A DNA stretch of 64,000 nucleotides. Origin: Tretioscincus oriximinensis (taxonomy: Eukaryota > Chordata > Lepidosauria > Squamata > Gymnophthalmidae). The stretch is taken from contig JAJVDF010001190.1 of NCBI GenBank assembly GCA_022410635.1, forward strand, positions 60,112-124,111, given 5' to 3'. The position numbers were made by a program, and so were the translations under genes. Shown in pieces: positions 55,170-63,980 of the stretch (the stretch's first letter is position 1; each line of letters begins with the position of its first letter). The notes under the pieces were generated by a model. The model was not told the DNA's origin. It worked only from the letters and a program-made list of their open reading frames with translations, and did not search any database.

Positions 55170-55806
55170 CAAGCACCATCATTAAGTTAGGGATAATTTC
55201 GGAAGAAAGATAATGTAGGAGGAAAGGTTAGAGGTTAGAGTTGAGATTATGGTTGAAGTAAGAGATACGAATCAGACTAGGGTTAGGGATAAAGTTAGTG
55301 GTAAGGTTAGGGTTGAGGTTAGAGGCAGGGGTAAAAGGGGAAAGATTACGTTGAGGTTAGGATTAAGGTTAGAGATAAAGATGGGGTAAAGTTAGGCCTA
55401 AGGTTTAGGGGTAAAGGTTAGTGTTGAAGTTAGAGTTAGGGTTGAGGTTAAGGTTAGGGGTAAGGTCAAGCACAAAGGTATGTTTGAGATCAGGTTAAAA
55501 TAACCCATTACTTTTACCCTAAATTAAGGTTAGTGTTAAGATTAAAGATAGGATTAAGGCTAAGTACAGCAAAGGNACTAGCAGCACTTTGAGACTAACT
55601 TGCGAAAAGTGGGTGGCATAAGCTTTCGTAGACACGTCTATTTCATCAGATGCATCTTCAGGGCATCTGAAGAAGTCGACNTGTCTATGAAAGCTTATGC
55701 CACCCACTTTTCTCAAGTTAGTCTCAAAGTGCTGCTAGCTCCTTTGCTGGACTTTCTACTAGACTAACACGGCTATTTCTCTGAAATTAAGGCTAAGGTT
55801 AGGCTG
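55170..55806 (+). repeat. Degenerate TTAGGG-like array split by a hairpin element
   Basis: Units such as 'ggttagggttgagg', 'ggttagggataaag' and 'aggattaaggtt' run for about 390 nt to 55564, and one more unit (attaaggctaaggttagg) follows after the insert. A weak TTAGGG-related minisatellite. Confidence 0.75.
55565..55785 (-). repeat. Hairpin element with 12-bp flanking duplication
   Basis: On the minus strand it begins 'tttcagagaaatagccgtgttagtctag', then an arm 'ccagcaaaggagctagcagc..gcataagctttcatagac', and returns as its inverted copy. The 12-mer attaaggctaag occurs immediately on both sides (55553-55564 and 55786-55797). Confidence 0.8.
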
Positions 55807-56004
55807 GTACAGAATTCTTGAACTGGAATGCTGAGAGATTTAGTAATATCAGGGAACCACATTTCCTGAAATTCCTGCCATGAAAAGTTATGACCCAAAC
55901 TGGTGAACCCTATAACAACCTCAAAAATTCTGTTTTCCTGGTAGTTACTGTGCCGATGAACTATAGCTACACCACGGACCCCTCCATGCAATTTTCTAAG
56001 CAAA

Positions 56005-56160
56005 TAAGCCGTGACCTAAAAATAAGGCCTTGTAAGATTTTTCAGGATTTTTGAGGATNCTTGAAATATAAGCCTACTCCAAAAATAAGCCCTAATTACA
56101 GTTCATAATGACTTTTTGTTCAAGAATAAATGCAGATATTGTTCATGGAAAAAGAAGACA
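56005..56160. repeat. Fragment of the 'ataagccc' repeat
   Basis: 'aaaaataaggccttgtaagatttttcaggatttttgagg' and 'ccaaaaataagcccta' match 48625-48960. Confidence 0.6.
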
Positions 56161-56221
56161 TCCTCTGAAACAAAACCTTAACACACATCTTTACGAGCAA
56201 AAAATCAGTATTAGATCCTGT

Positions 56222-56520
56222 CCTAAGCTGCATTCACACGATGAGCTAAAAACCGGAATAAAGCTATATTCCGGAATATTAGCAATCACATTTGTGCACA
56301 CAAAGCTATATTAGGGAATAAAGCAATATNGTGCAGAAACGCCCCCCTGCCTGCTTTTGTGGGCTGCTGCTGCCACCGTTGGAGGATCGTCTGCCTCCTC
56401 CTTGAAGCCAGNCAGTGAGCAGCAGCCCCCGAAAGCAAGGAAATTCTGCTGAAGCAAAGAGGAGGCAGAGACGGCCGCGTTCTGCTGGCCCCATCAATAC
56501 GGAGTCTAGTTCTGGGTAAC
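56222..56520 (-). repeat. GC-rich dispersed repeat, copy B (inverted)
   Basis: This is the reverse complement of 3190-3525 along almost its whole length, including 'ccggaataaagctatattccgg', 'cctgcctgcttttgtgggctgctgctgcc' and 'acggccgcgttctgctggcccc'. Confidence 0.85.
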
Positions 56521-56574
56521 ATTCTGGGACATTTTGGCATGTGGATGGCCAAGACCTGTCCCAAATTGTTACTC

Positions 56575-56650
56575 AGAACTAGGCTCTGTATGGATGGGGC
56601 CAGCAGAACGCGGCCGTCTCCGCCTCCCCTTTGCTTCGGCAGAATTGCCT
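56575..56650 (+). repeat. GC-rich dispersed repeat, partial copy C
   Basis: 'gtatggatggggccagcagaacgcggccgtctccgcctcc' repeats the start of copy A in plus orientation, opposite to copy B just to its left. Confidence 0.8.
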
Positions 56651-56691
56651 AATGCAGCAGTAGCTGTCAAAAAGGACTATGCTGCGCTGTC

Positions 56692-56811
56692 AGGCTGCAT
56701 CCACAGGGAACCAATCTGTTCCTCGGATTAGGAGCCTGCCATAGTCTACATTAGCATGTGGTTGGCAGGCTCCTGNTCCGAGGAACAGATTGGCTCCCTG
56801 TGGATGCAGCC
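56692..56811. repeat. Perfect-armed hairpin around FB1-like core
   Basis: 'ggctgcatccacagggaaccaatctgttcctcgga' and 'tccgaggaacagattggctccctgtggatgcagcc' are inverted copies with one or two differences, enclosing 'ggagcctgccatagtctac..ggcaggctcc'. Confidence 0.85.
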
Positions 56812-57347
56812 TGTCAGTGCAGTGCAGCCCTGTCCTCACTTTAACCTCTCGCGCCTTTTGTGCACATGCTAAAGGACGTGGGATGGCCGCACGAGGACAA
56901 AGGTTCGCCAGGAGAAGACGGAGGTTCTCTGGAATGATGCTTGAATATCCCAGCAATAGTTTATTCCGAGATAAATGGCGTTTATTGTGGGACGACTGCT
57001 GAAAGACTCTTAACATGTGTGCTAGAATCCCCCTCATCTCTCCCGGATTGAGTAAGAAAATAACTGTGTGCATACAGCCTTATTTTCAGGGAAACATAAT
57101 ACGTTTATCTTTTTTTGCAAAGATTCTGTGTATACTTTCCTTAAGACTCTAGTCTTGCCTGAACTAAGCAAGGCTGAAATATTTCAATCTTTCCAATAGA
57201 ATATTGGTCTCCAAGAACCAGTACCACTCCGACTCTTTACAGGCACTGGTCACACACCTGCAATTAACATGCATTATTCAGCTAAATGGACTGGGGATGT
57301 ACCAACCCTGGCTGCATACCTCTTGCCTGTACAAATCTTTTATGTCC

Positions 57348-57500
57348 CTCTCTCCACTGAACCATTTTCTGTGCTATATCTTGGAATAGGAGCCTGCCAG
57401 CTACATGCTAGTGTAGACTATGGCAGGCCACTGGCATGTGAATGGCCAAGCTCTGTACTGAGATATAGCCTAGAATAAGGCTCAGTGGAAACAGGACCTA
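57348..57500. repeat. Foldback element FB1
   Basis: Arms 'tccctctccactgaacc..ggaataggagcctgccag' and 'ctgagatatagcctagaataaggctcagtggaaacagg' with a short centre. Confidence 0.75.
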
Positions 57501-57509
57501 TCTGGTTGA

Positions 57510-57985
57510 AATTTAATCTTAAATCACATCTTATTATTTCAGTTCCTTCATGAGAAAAGGTTTTAAAAAATGGGATAGATATACCTAAACTTGAATATTG
57601 GACATGTCAAATTTGAAAGTGTAGCCTGTAGGCACATTGGGAATTAAAATACCCAGATTTACTTGCAAATTTGTGTGGAATCAGCAAGACAACTAACCAG
57701 GAAGTAAATACTGAGCATGCTCAGCCTATGATTCTTCCTGGCATAATCCTGTCAATGAGTGGTGCACAGGAAGGCTTCTCACCTCCCCGGCTGCAGGCAA
57801 GGCAATTTTACAAAACATCAGTTAAAGAATATTGCAGGGCAAAGAACCTTTTCTCCAGGAAGATTGTGAAAACTCTGTTAACGCTTGGGGCAGAGTCATC
57901 ATTGTGTGTGTCTCATTATCCTTCTGAAACCCCTTATGCCTGCGGCCATACTTAGCATGCACTTATATGCCTCATCTCTTGGTCT
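57510..57985. other. Intron, nothing recognised
   Basis: No exon signals and no repeat family recognised. Confidence 0.5.
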
Positions 57986-57989
57986 TCTT

Positions 57990-58290
57990 TCAGATATTTA
58001 TAGTTCTAGAACAGGTACAATTTGGAAGCAGATATAGGACTAGACAGGTTTATGGGCACCAAATGTGTAAATGGATACTAAGATAGTTGTCTGGATGTAG
58101 CNTCCNGGATGGAGCCACAGGCAGGACTCCTGAAATACCATTTGCAGGGAGTCATAACAGGAGCATATTTTNCTTCCCTCTGTTCGGACTGCCCAGGTGC
58201 ATCTGGTGGGCCTCTGTGTCAGACAGAAGGGTGGACTAGATGGGCTCTGGCCTGATCCAGTATGGCTCTTCTTATGCTCTTATGTTCTTT
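57990..58290 (+). repeat. CR1 LINE 3' end
   Basis: Sense CR1 from 'ggactagacaggtttatgggcacc' to 'ggctcttcttatgctcttatgttc', same subfamily as 51880-52620. Confidence 0.88.
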
Positions 58291-58571
58291 TTTCCTTATA
58301 GGCATGCATTCTATGTAGCAGCTAAGGACTGATTCACATTTGGCCTTATTCTGTCCCAGAAAGTAGCCTAAGGGGCAGGACCTATGTTAGCCCACAGTGT
58401 CATGTGAACAGCAGATTACATTCTGTAACAGAATAAGGCCAAGTAGCCACCACCTTTCCTCTAGAGAATAACTCAAAAGTGCAAGATGAATGTAGGTAGA
58501 CTTTGCAGAAACATTTAGCATGACGAAGAGGAAGAGTTATAATAGATCAGTGTTAGCAAAGAAGAACTTAC

Positions 58572-58793
58572 TGTCCTGAACTTCCAGAGAAGCACTGCAA
58601 ATAGACTGGCCAGCTTCATTGGAGGCAATGCAGGTGTAGTTCCCACTGTATTCCTTTTCCACATCCAACAGTATCAGACTATGATGCATATTGGAACTGG
58701 CCAGTTTATACCCTGGGGTGTCTGGCTTGATCCAAAGAATGTCTTCGCTGTGTGACTCTTCCTTCAGCCAGGTCACGGAGGGAGCTGGACTTC
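58572..58793 (-). CDS. OBSCN: OBSCN exon: second half of an Ig domain
   Basis: The exon is 222 nt, phase 1 to 1, acceptor TCTTCCAG and donor GTAAGT. It contains the core Trp (SPAPSVTWLKEE), the loop IKPDTPGYKLASSN, and the F-strand signature YSGNYTCIASNEAGQS with its Cys, ending SASLEVQD. Human obscurin has the same unusual 'PDTPGY' insertion. This Ig sits directly before the linker that leads to the SH3 domain. Confidence 0.97.
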
Positions 58794-59139
58794 CTGGAAG
58801 AAAATACAGTATGTCAGCAGGACAACAATAGATCACAGTGTGCCTGTCCTTTACAAACACGGCTATTTCTTTAAAACAAAAAAGCCATCAATTGCCTAAA
58901 TGATATTTCTTTGCATAATTGAATTTATTATTGAACTGATTATTAACTTCTTATTTTGAACCTCCTTACATGTCCACCAAAGATACATATAGCCACCTGC
59001 ACCTATGGAGCAGTGCCAGCATCGTGGGCTTATATTTCTACTAGTGGAAGAGCTCCTTCTGAGGCAATAGAATGGGCTCTCTAGCTTCTATCCTCCTGCC
59101 CTGCCTCCATCTTTGTTTTATGTGTTAAGCAAAAAATAA

Positions 59140-59328
59140 TAATGTCTCCAAAGACTAGCAGTATTCCTGAAACGTTATTTGTAGGGAGTCGAGAACAAAC
59201 AAAGGTTTGTCTTCTTCTGCTTGAGATGCGCAGGTGAAATTGGTGTGCCGCTGTATGAGACAAAAGGCCAGACTAGATGGGCTCCGGCTGAATTCAGCAG
59301 GGTTCCTATTAGATTCTTATGTTCAAAC
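59140..59328 (+). repeat. CR1 LINE 3' end
   Basis: Sense CR1 3' UTR ending 'gactagatgggctccggctgaattcagcagggttcctattagattcttatgttc'. It stops about 50 nt from the exon at 59377. Confidence 0.85.
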
Positions 59329-59376
59329 ACAATAACTGGAAGGGGAAGAGAAAGATTGGCTTTCAGGTTTCTTTAC

Positions 59377-59475
59377 CTTCAACTTTCACAGAGAGAGTAA
59401 TGCTGGCTCCTTTCTTCACTTTCTTGTTTGTGAATCTTTCCAAGAACCTGGGTGGCACCAGCTGTCCATGGATGT
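59377..59475 (-). CDS. OBSCN: OBSCN exon: first half of an Ig domain (PPRFLERFT)
   Basis: The exon is 99 nt, phase 1 to 1, acceptor TTTGCAG and donor GTAAAG. It encodes DIHGQLVPPRFLERFTNKKV then KKGASITLSVKVEG. The 'VPPRFLERF' start, a positively charged turn and a 'SVKVEG' B strand are the classic opening of an obscurin I-set Ig domain. The second half of the fold is the exon at 58572-58793. Confidence 0.95.
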
Positions 59476-59579
59476 CTGCAAATTAAGTTATGGACAGAAA
59501 AATATAAAGTAGTAACAGGAGATTGTGGAAGCAAGAGGTAGCCCACAGCCTCCAGCATCTCCATCCAGTCTGGATTTCA

Positions 59580-59705
59580 CGGAATGAAAAAAGTGAACAG
59601 CCATCTGTCTGGGATGGTTTAGTGAACCCTGCATTCAGCAGAGGGTTGAATCCGAGAACTCTAGAGGTTTCTTCCAACTCGCTTATTGTTTTCTATTCTA
59701 TTCCA
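59580..59705 (+). repeat. CR1 LINE 3' end
   Basis: 'ggatggtttagtgaaccctgcattcagcagagggttgaatcc' and 'gaggtttcttccaactcgc', the other CR1 tail type. Confidence 0.75.
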
Positions 59706-59884
59706 GAAGTGTTCAAACCATTAATATGGAGCACTACATTTTTATCTCCTCTCTAAAGCATCTTTTGTAGCCAAAATAGAGGAAGAGGAAAACTGTCTCA
59801 AAGTTTGCAGGAAAAGTAGTAGCAACTATCAGTTTAGACATCTTTCTCCTTTTTGTTTAGAAAAAGAAAAGTANAAATAGGGTA

Positions 59885-60105
59885 TAAACAGCTACTAAGA
59901 TAGATTTTCTTCGTGCTGCCTCTGAGATGAAGCAACAGGCAGGATTCCTAAAATGCCTTTTGCAGGGCATCAAGAACAGTTGAAGATTTTGCCTTCTTCT
60001 GTTCCAGGCTGCCCAGGGGCAATTGGTGGGCCTCTGTGTGAGACAGAAGGCTAGACTGGATGGGCTCCGATCCTATTCAGTATGGCTCTTCTTAAGTTCT
60101 TATGG
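59885..60105 (+). repeat. CR1 LINE 3' end
   Basis: Sense CR1 'gggtataaacagctactaag..caggcaggattcctaaaatgcc..gatgggctccgatcctattcagtatggctcttcttaagttcttatg'. Confidence 0.88.
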
Positions 60106-60813
60106 GTTTCTTTTACATTTATTTTGATTTAACCAATTTAACACATATCACATCAGTTTCAACGTATTTTCAAGTGTATCAACAATGTTATTACAATGTT
60201 CGTATGCATGATCCCTCCCATATTCTCTGCTTAGGTGCTGTCCCCATCCTTACTTTTAACCCATCTTCTGCCCTGAAGACCATTTTTTCCTGCTCTAATA
60301 CAGTTCTTCAGTACAGAAGAAGGATTAAAATTATGCGCACATTGATACTCTGGGTATCAATGTGCGCTCAAGAACAAGCCAAAGTTTGCCCCAAAATATC
60401 AGTTTCTAGGAGAGATGATAAACAGAGGTATAATGAATAACAGTCAATCAATGAGTCATTTAGACTGTCACTTAGACTGTCAAGAGTCATGTAAAAATCC
60501 AAAGCTATTGTACAGTATATAGACTGTAATCTGATGTACCAGGATTTCAATAAAAGTTTTCCTCAGGTTCTTAGGACTATAAATGTTAATGAGACAAATA
60601 CACTAATTTAGATAGGAAGGTCCCTGAGAAATCACCAAGGCAGACAAGCCGTCTCTATGGCTAGGTGCACACCATGACTTATTGTCTAATATTGTGTACC
60701 CATAACAACCGCTCTATCGTTTGCATATGATAGGACTTGCTTCAAGAAACAAGCTAGTGGCCAGACAGCAGCAAAGCCCTGTGCTTCCATTTTCCAGTGT
60801 TTTCTTTTCTTAC

Positions 60814-60846
60814 CTCTCCTTGGTTTTTCCTCTTCCTCACCAGGCC
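60814..60846 (-). CDS. OBSCN: OBSCN 33-nt exon: acidic spacer
   Basis: This mini-exon encodes GPGEEEEKPRR between acceptor TTCTCTAG and donor GTAAGA, phase 1 to 1. It is placed by its phase fit on both sides and by its match to the short 'GPDEPEEKP' spacer that human obscurin carries between the same two Ig domains. Being 33 nt and phase-neutral, it could be skipped without changing the frame. Confidence 0.85.
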
Positions 60847-60994
60847 CTAGAGAAGAAGAAAGAAAGATATTTGAATACTTTTCAAATACACACAAACCTC
60901 ATGTGACAGGTATCATAAGCTGCACCTTGGGTTCTAACTTGGGTTTTATGTGGGAAAGTGGACAGGCTCTTATTCTGAGATATAATTCAGTGCC

Positions 60995-61160
60995 AACGGG
61001 AGTAATGTATAACAGACATAACTTGGGCCATTCTCAGCCCCATCTACTTCACAGGGTGTCTGTTGTGAAGAAAACCACAAAAGCTATATGTACCGCCCTT
61101 CGGTTGGCCGCCCTGAGATCTTCAGGTATAGGGTGAGATATAAGTACAAAATAAATAAAT
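60995..61160 (+). repeat. SINE 3' half with AAAT tail
   Basis: 'cccatctacttcacagggtgtctgttgtgaag..ccgccctgagatcttcaggtatagggtgagatataagtac' is the second SINE subfamily (compare 47056-47330 reversed). Confidence 0.75.
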
Positions 61161-61334
61161 AACTGATGAGCAATGGGTCACCTTTGTACATCACTCCCCT
61201 TTGTACTGAATTATATCCAAGCGGATGCATAATTGAATCTATTGATTATTTCATTTATTGGTTCATTGATTCTTTTATTCATTCATTTACTGCATTTATA
61301 TCCTGCCCATCCCCTTAAGTTCCCACAGCTGGTC

Positions 61335-61817
61335 ACAACAGAACTTCCTTATTTTTTTTTTTTTATTAAATTTTATTAGTATAATACAACAACACAATAA
61401 ATTAAAATTACATACAACATAAATCAAGAAAATAACATCAAGACATCAAACAACCCCATATCCCTCCCCCTCCCACAGGTTCGGACCAAAGTAAATTCAA
61501 TACAATCTACTCTCTTATCAATTTGAGCCTCTGCATTAGAGCTATTGTTTCCCTAATTATTACATCAACATTTTGGAGGATGGACGAATGTAATATCATA
61601 AGACAAGGGATATATGCCGCACATATAGTCATTGCCAGGGGCTGGAAAGACAAATCAAAATGGACTCGCCAGCTCTGGTATGACTATTTGGCAGAAACAA
61701 TGGTGCAAGAGGCGGTCAGGGAAAGAAGGTTGAACTGGATGAATATTAGAATTAGAAATAATTGGATGCAAAAATGGAAAGGAATACATGAGAAGGTGAT
61801 GACAACAGAACTTCCTT
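61335..61817 (-). mobile_element. L1 LINE insertion with inverted 5' part and 16-bp duplication
   Basis: The 16-mer acaacagaacttcctt flanks the element at 61335-61350 and 61802-61817. From the left come a poly-T run (reversed poly-A), a reversed A/T-rich 3' UTR, and then, from about 61520, a plus-strand ORF2 end: AAHIVIARGWKDKSKWTRQL, WYDYLAETMVQEAVRERRLN. The 5' piece is thus inverted relative to the 3' piece, as expected from twin priming. The duplication is perfect, so the insertion looks young. Confidence 0.85.
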
Positions 61818-61905
61818 GACATTCCAAGGACATTCGTACAAATCTTATCTGATCATTAGTATGAATATATCTGATTTTCCAGGCAACATTTAATGCCACT
61901 GAAAC

Positions 61906-62103
61906 AAAGTCTAGCAGATTTCAGAGAAATAGCCGTGTTAGTCTAGCAGAAAGTCCAGCAAAGGAGCTAGCAGCACTTTGAGACTAACTTGAGAAAAGTG
62001 GTTGCATCTGAAGAAGTAGACCTGTCTACGAAAGCTTATGCCAACCACTTTTCTCAAGTTAGTCTCAAAGTGCTGCTAGCTCCTTTGCTGGAAAGTCTAG
62101 CAG
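61906..62103 (+). repeat. Hairpin element with 12-bp flanking duplication
   Basis: The 12-mer aaagtctagcag lies at 61906-61917 and 62092-62103. Between them a head (atttcagagaaatagccgtgttagtctag) precedes an arm 'ccagcaaaggagctagcagcactttgagactaacttgagaaaagtggttg', a spacer 'catctgaagaagtagacctgtctacgaaagcttatgc' and the perfect inverse of the arm. Confidence 0.85.
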
Positions 62104-62261
62104 GTACACTGGGGATACATTCTGGTAGGTGACTATCCTTGATTCATTTTTATAGTGCTTCAAATGATTTCATTTACACGATTTGATTATTTAAAAGCCA
62201 GGTGTCATGCCTTATGTAGGAGTATTGGCCTCTTAAAATGTTCCAAGCTCCAAGTGCTCAC

Positions 62262-62459
62262 CTTTAACAACTAATCTGGCTGCTGAGTATGCAGAACCTG
62301 CAGAGTTCCTGATAAACACAGAGTATTGCCCAGCATCCTCCTTGGTGACACTCAGAACTTCAAGAGCATGAAACTCTCTCTTGTCCGTCTTTAAGATGCG
62401 GTCAGAGGCATGTAGGGGATGGCCATCTTTGAACCAGTAGAGTCGTGGATTTGGGTAAC
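62262..62459 (-). CDS. OBSCN: OBSCN exon: second half of an Ig domain
   Basis: The exon is 198 nt, phase 1 to 1, with acceptor TGCCTAG and donor GTGAGC. It supplies the core Trp (YPNPRLYWFKDG), the D-A-G-Q-Y pattern near the F strand (EDAGQYSVFIRNSAG) and the last strand SAARLVVKG of an I-set Ig fold. The position that is normally the second core Cys reads Val (QYSVFIRN), so this Ig probably lacks the canonical disulphide, as many muscle I-set domains do. It follows the exon at 63852-63980. Confidence 0.95.
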
Positions 62460-62469
62460 CTAGGCAGGT

Positions 62470-62665
62470 AAAGATAGATATGAGAATTATCCAGGAGGAG
62501 GTAAACAAGGAACAGAATGAACAAGGAGGAGGAGGAAGACCAGAAGGGAAAGGAAGTGGAAAAGATCAAGAAGGTATAGGAAGAGTAGGAAGAGAATAAA
62601 AAGGAAAAAGAGAGGAGGAGGAGGAGGAGGACAAGAAGAACTAGGAAGAGGAGGAGAAACTGATC
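62470..62665 (+). repeat. Purine-rich GGA tract
   Basis: An irregular run of gga, aga and gaa units, adjacent to the acceptor of the Ig exon at 62459. On the coding (minus) strand it reads as a long pyrimidine tract just upstream of that acceptor. Confidence 0.75.
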
Positions 62666-62669
62666 TTGA

Positions 62670-63745
62670 TACAATCATAGAATCATAGAATCAGAATCAT
62701 AGAGTTGGAAGGGACCTCTAGAGTCATAGAGTTCCAACCCCCTGCTCGATGCAGGATTCATTAAACCATCCCAGACAGATGACTGTCCAGTCTCTGTTTG
62801 AAGACTTCCAGTGACAGCGAACTCACCACCCCCTGTGGCAAACTGTTCCACTAGTTTATCACCCTGACTGTTAGAAAGTTTTTTTCTGATATTAATCTAA
62901 ATGTCCTCCCTTGCAGTTTCATTCCATTGTTTCTAGTCCTTCCATGTGCTAATGAGAACAATGTTGATCCCTCTGCTCTGTGAAAAACCCTTCAGATATT
63001 TGTAGACAGCTATCAGGTCTCCTCTCAGTCTTCTCTTTTGCAACTAAACATCCCTAGATCCTTTAACCCTTCCTCATAGGACATGGTTTCCAGACCACAC
63101 ACCATCCTTGTAACTCTTTTGTACTTGCTCTAGTTTATCAATGTCCTTTTTAAATTGGGCCCCCCAGAACTGAACACAATATTCCAAGTGTGGTCGTACC
63201 AAAGTACTGTAGAGAGGAATAATTACTTCACGTCAGTGAGATTCTATGCTCCTCTTGATACATCCCAGAATTGTGTTTGCCTTTTTTGCAGCTGTTTCAC
63301 ACTACTGACTCATGTTTAATCTGTGATCTAACAATACACCCAGGTCCTTTTCACCTGTGCTGCTGCTCAGACATATTCCTCCCATTCTATACGTGCTGTT
63401 TTCATTATTTTTGCCCATATGTAGGATCTTGCATTTCTCTCTGTTAAATACCATTCTGTTAGTTTCAGCCCATTGTTTCAGCTTGTCTAGTTCTTTTTGA
63501 ATCCTATCTCTATCTTGTTTAGTATTAGCAACACCACCTAGCTTTGTGTCATCAGCAAATTTCATAAGTTTTCCTTCAATTCCTCCATCTAGATCATTTA
63601 TAAATACGTTAAATAGGACTGAGCCCAAAACAGACCCTTGTGGTATCCCACTTGAAACATTCTTCCAATTGGATGTGCAGCCATTTATTACCACTCTTTG
63701 AGTACAAAGTCGAACAGCAAGCATTCTAGGAGCACATAGACTGCC
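62670..63745 (-). mobile_element. CR1 LINE, 3' kilobase with RT coding sequence
   Basis: The 3' terminus 'catagaatcatagaatcag' is at 62678. The minus frame 63302-63724 is open for 140 codons and includes WKNVSSGIPQGSVLGSVLFN, KLMKFADDTKLGG, MVFNREKCKILHMGK and EKDLGVLLDHRLNMSQ. F-A-D-D is the reverse transcriptase catalytic box and GIPQGSVLGS a neighbouring conserved motif. Downstream frames are broken. It is the best preserved RT in the window but is 5' truncated. Confidence 0.93.
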
Positions 63746-63851
63746 TACACTCCTCTAGGGACTTCCTTCTGCTGTCATCTGCCAGAGATTCATCAACCGG
63801 AAAGTTCTGCCTAATTAAACCAACCGACTAAAAGAAGAAAGTTACCGTTAC

Positions 63852-63980
63852 CTTTCACCTTTAGATGGAACTTGGCCAAGGGTGCTCCGGGGCCAACGTG
63901 GATGTCATGAAGATCATCCAAAATCTGTGGCAATTGCTCTTCTTCTGTCATGGATTCCACACCTTCCTGTTCACGGCTGA
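63852..63980 (-). CDS. OBSCN: OBSCN exon: first half of an Ig domain
   Basis: This 129-nt exon is bounded by a pyrimidine-rich acceptor ending CTGAG and a GTAACG donor, phase 1 to phase 1. It encodes an acidic lead-in (SMTEEEQLPQILDDLHDIHV) followed by GPGAPLAKFHLKVKG, the first strands of an I-set Ig domain, including the usual break after a 'KVKG' strand. It joins in frame to the exon ending at 62459, which begins YPNPRLYWFKDG. The human protein has the same layout just before its two linker-proximal Ig domains. It is the most upstream exon in the window. Confidence 0.9.

Larger units (their letters stand above)
266..63980 (-). other. OBSCN: OBSCN (obscurin) gene, internal part, 28 exons
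   Basis: Obscurin is a giant sarcomeric protein that links myofibrils to the sarcoplasmic reticulum and signals through a RhoGEF module and C-terminal kinases. The minus strand holds 28 exons in the order Ig, spacer, Ig, Ser/Asp-rich linker, SH3, DH, PH, Ig, Ig, long linker, partial Ig. This is the distinctive obscurin/UNC-89 order, and peptides such as [10 protein letters not shown] in the SH3 and QQCDTDDD-like QKCDTDDD in the DH match human obscurin as I remember it. Nearly all exon junctions agree in codon phase; the exception is around 53.3-55.0 kb. Neither gene end is inside the window: upstream Ig repeats should lie to the right and the kinase domains to the left. OBSL1 lacks SH3-DH-PH, and SPEG, TRIO and KALRN have other domain orders, so they are excluded. 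Confidence 0.96.

Noticed and set aside
55170..55564. True interstitial telomere
   Set aside because: Units are too variable and include many non-TTAGGG variants; kept only as a telomere-like minisatellite.
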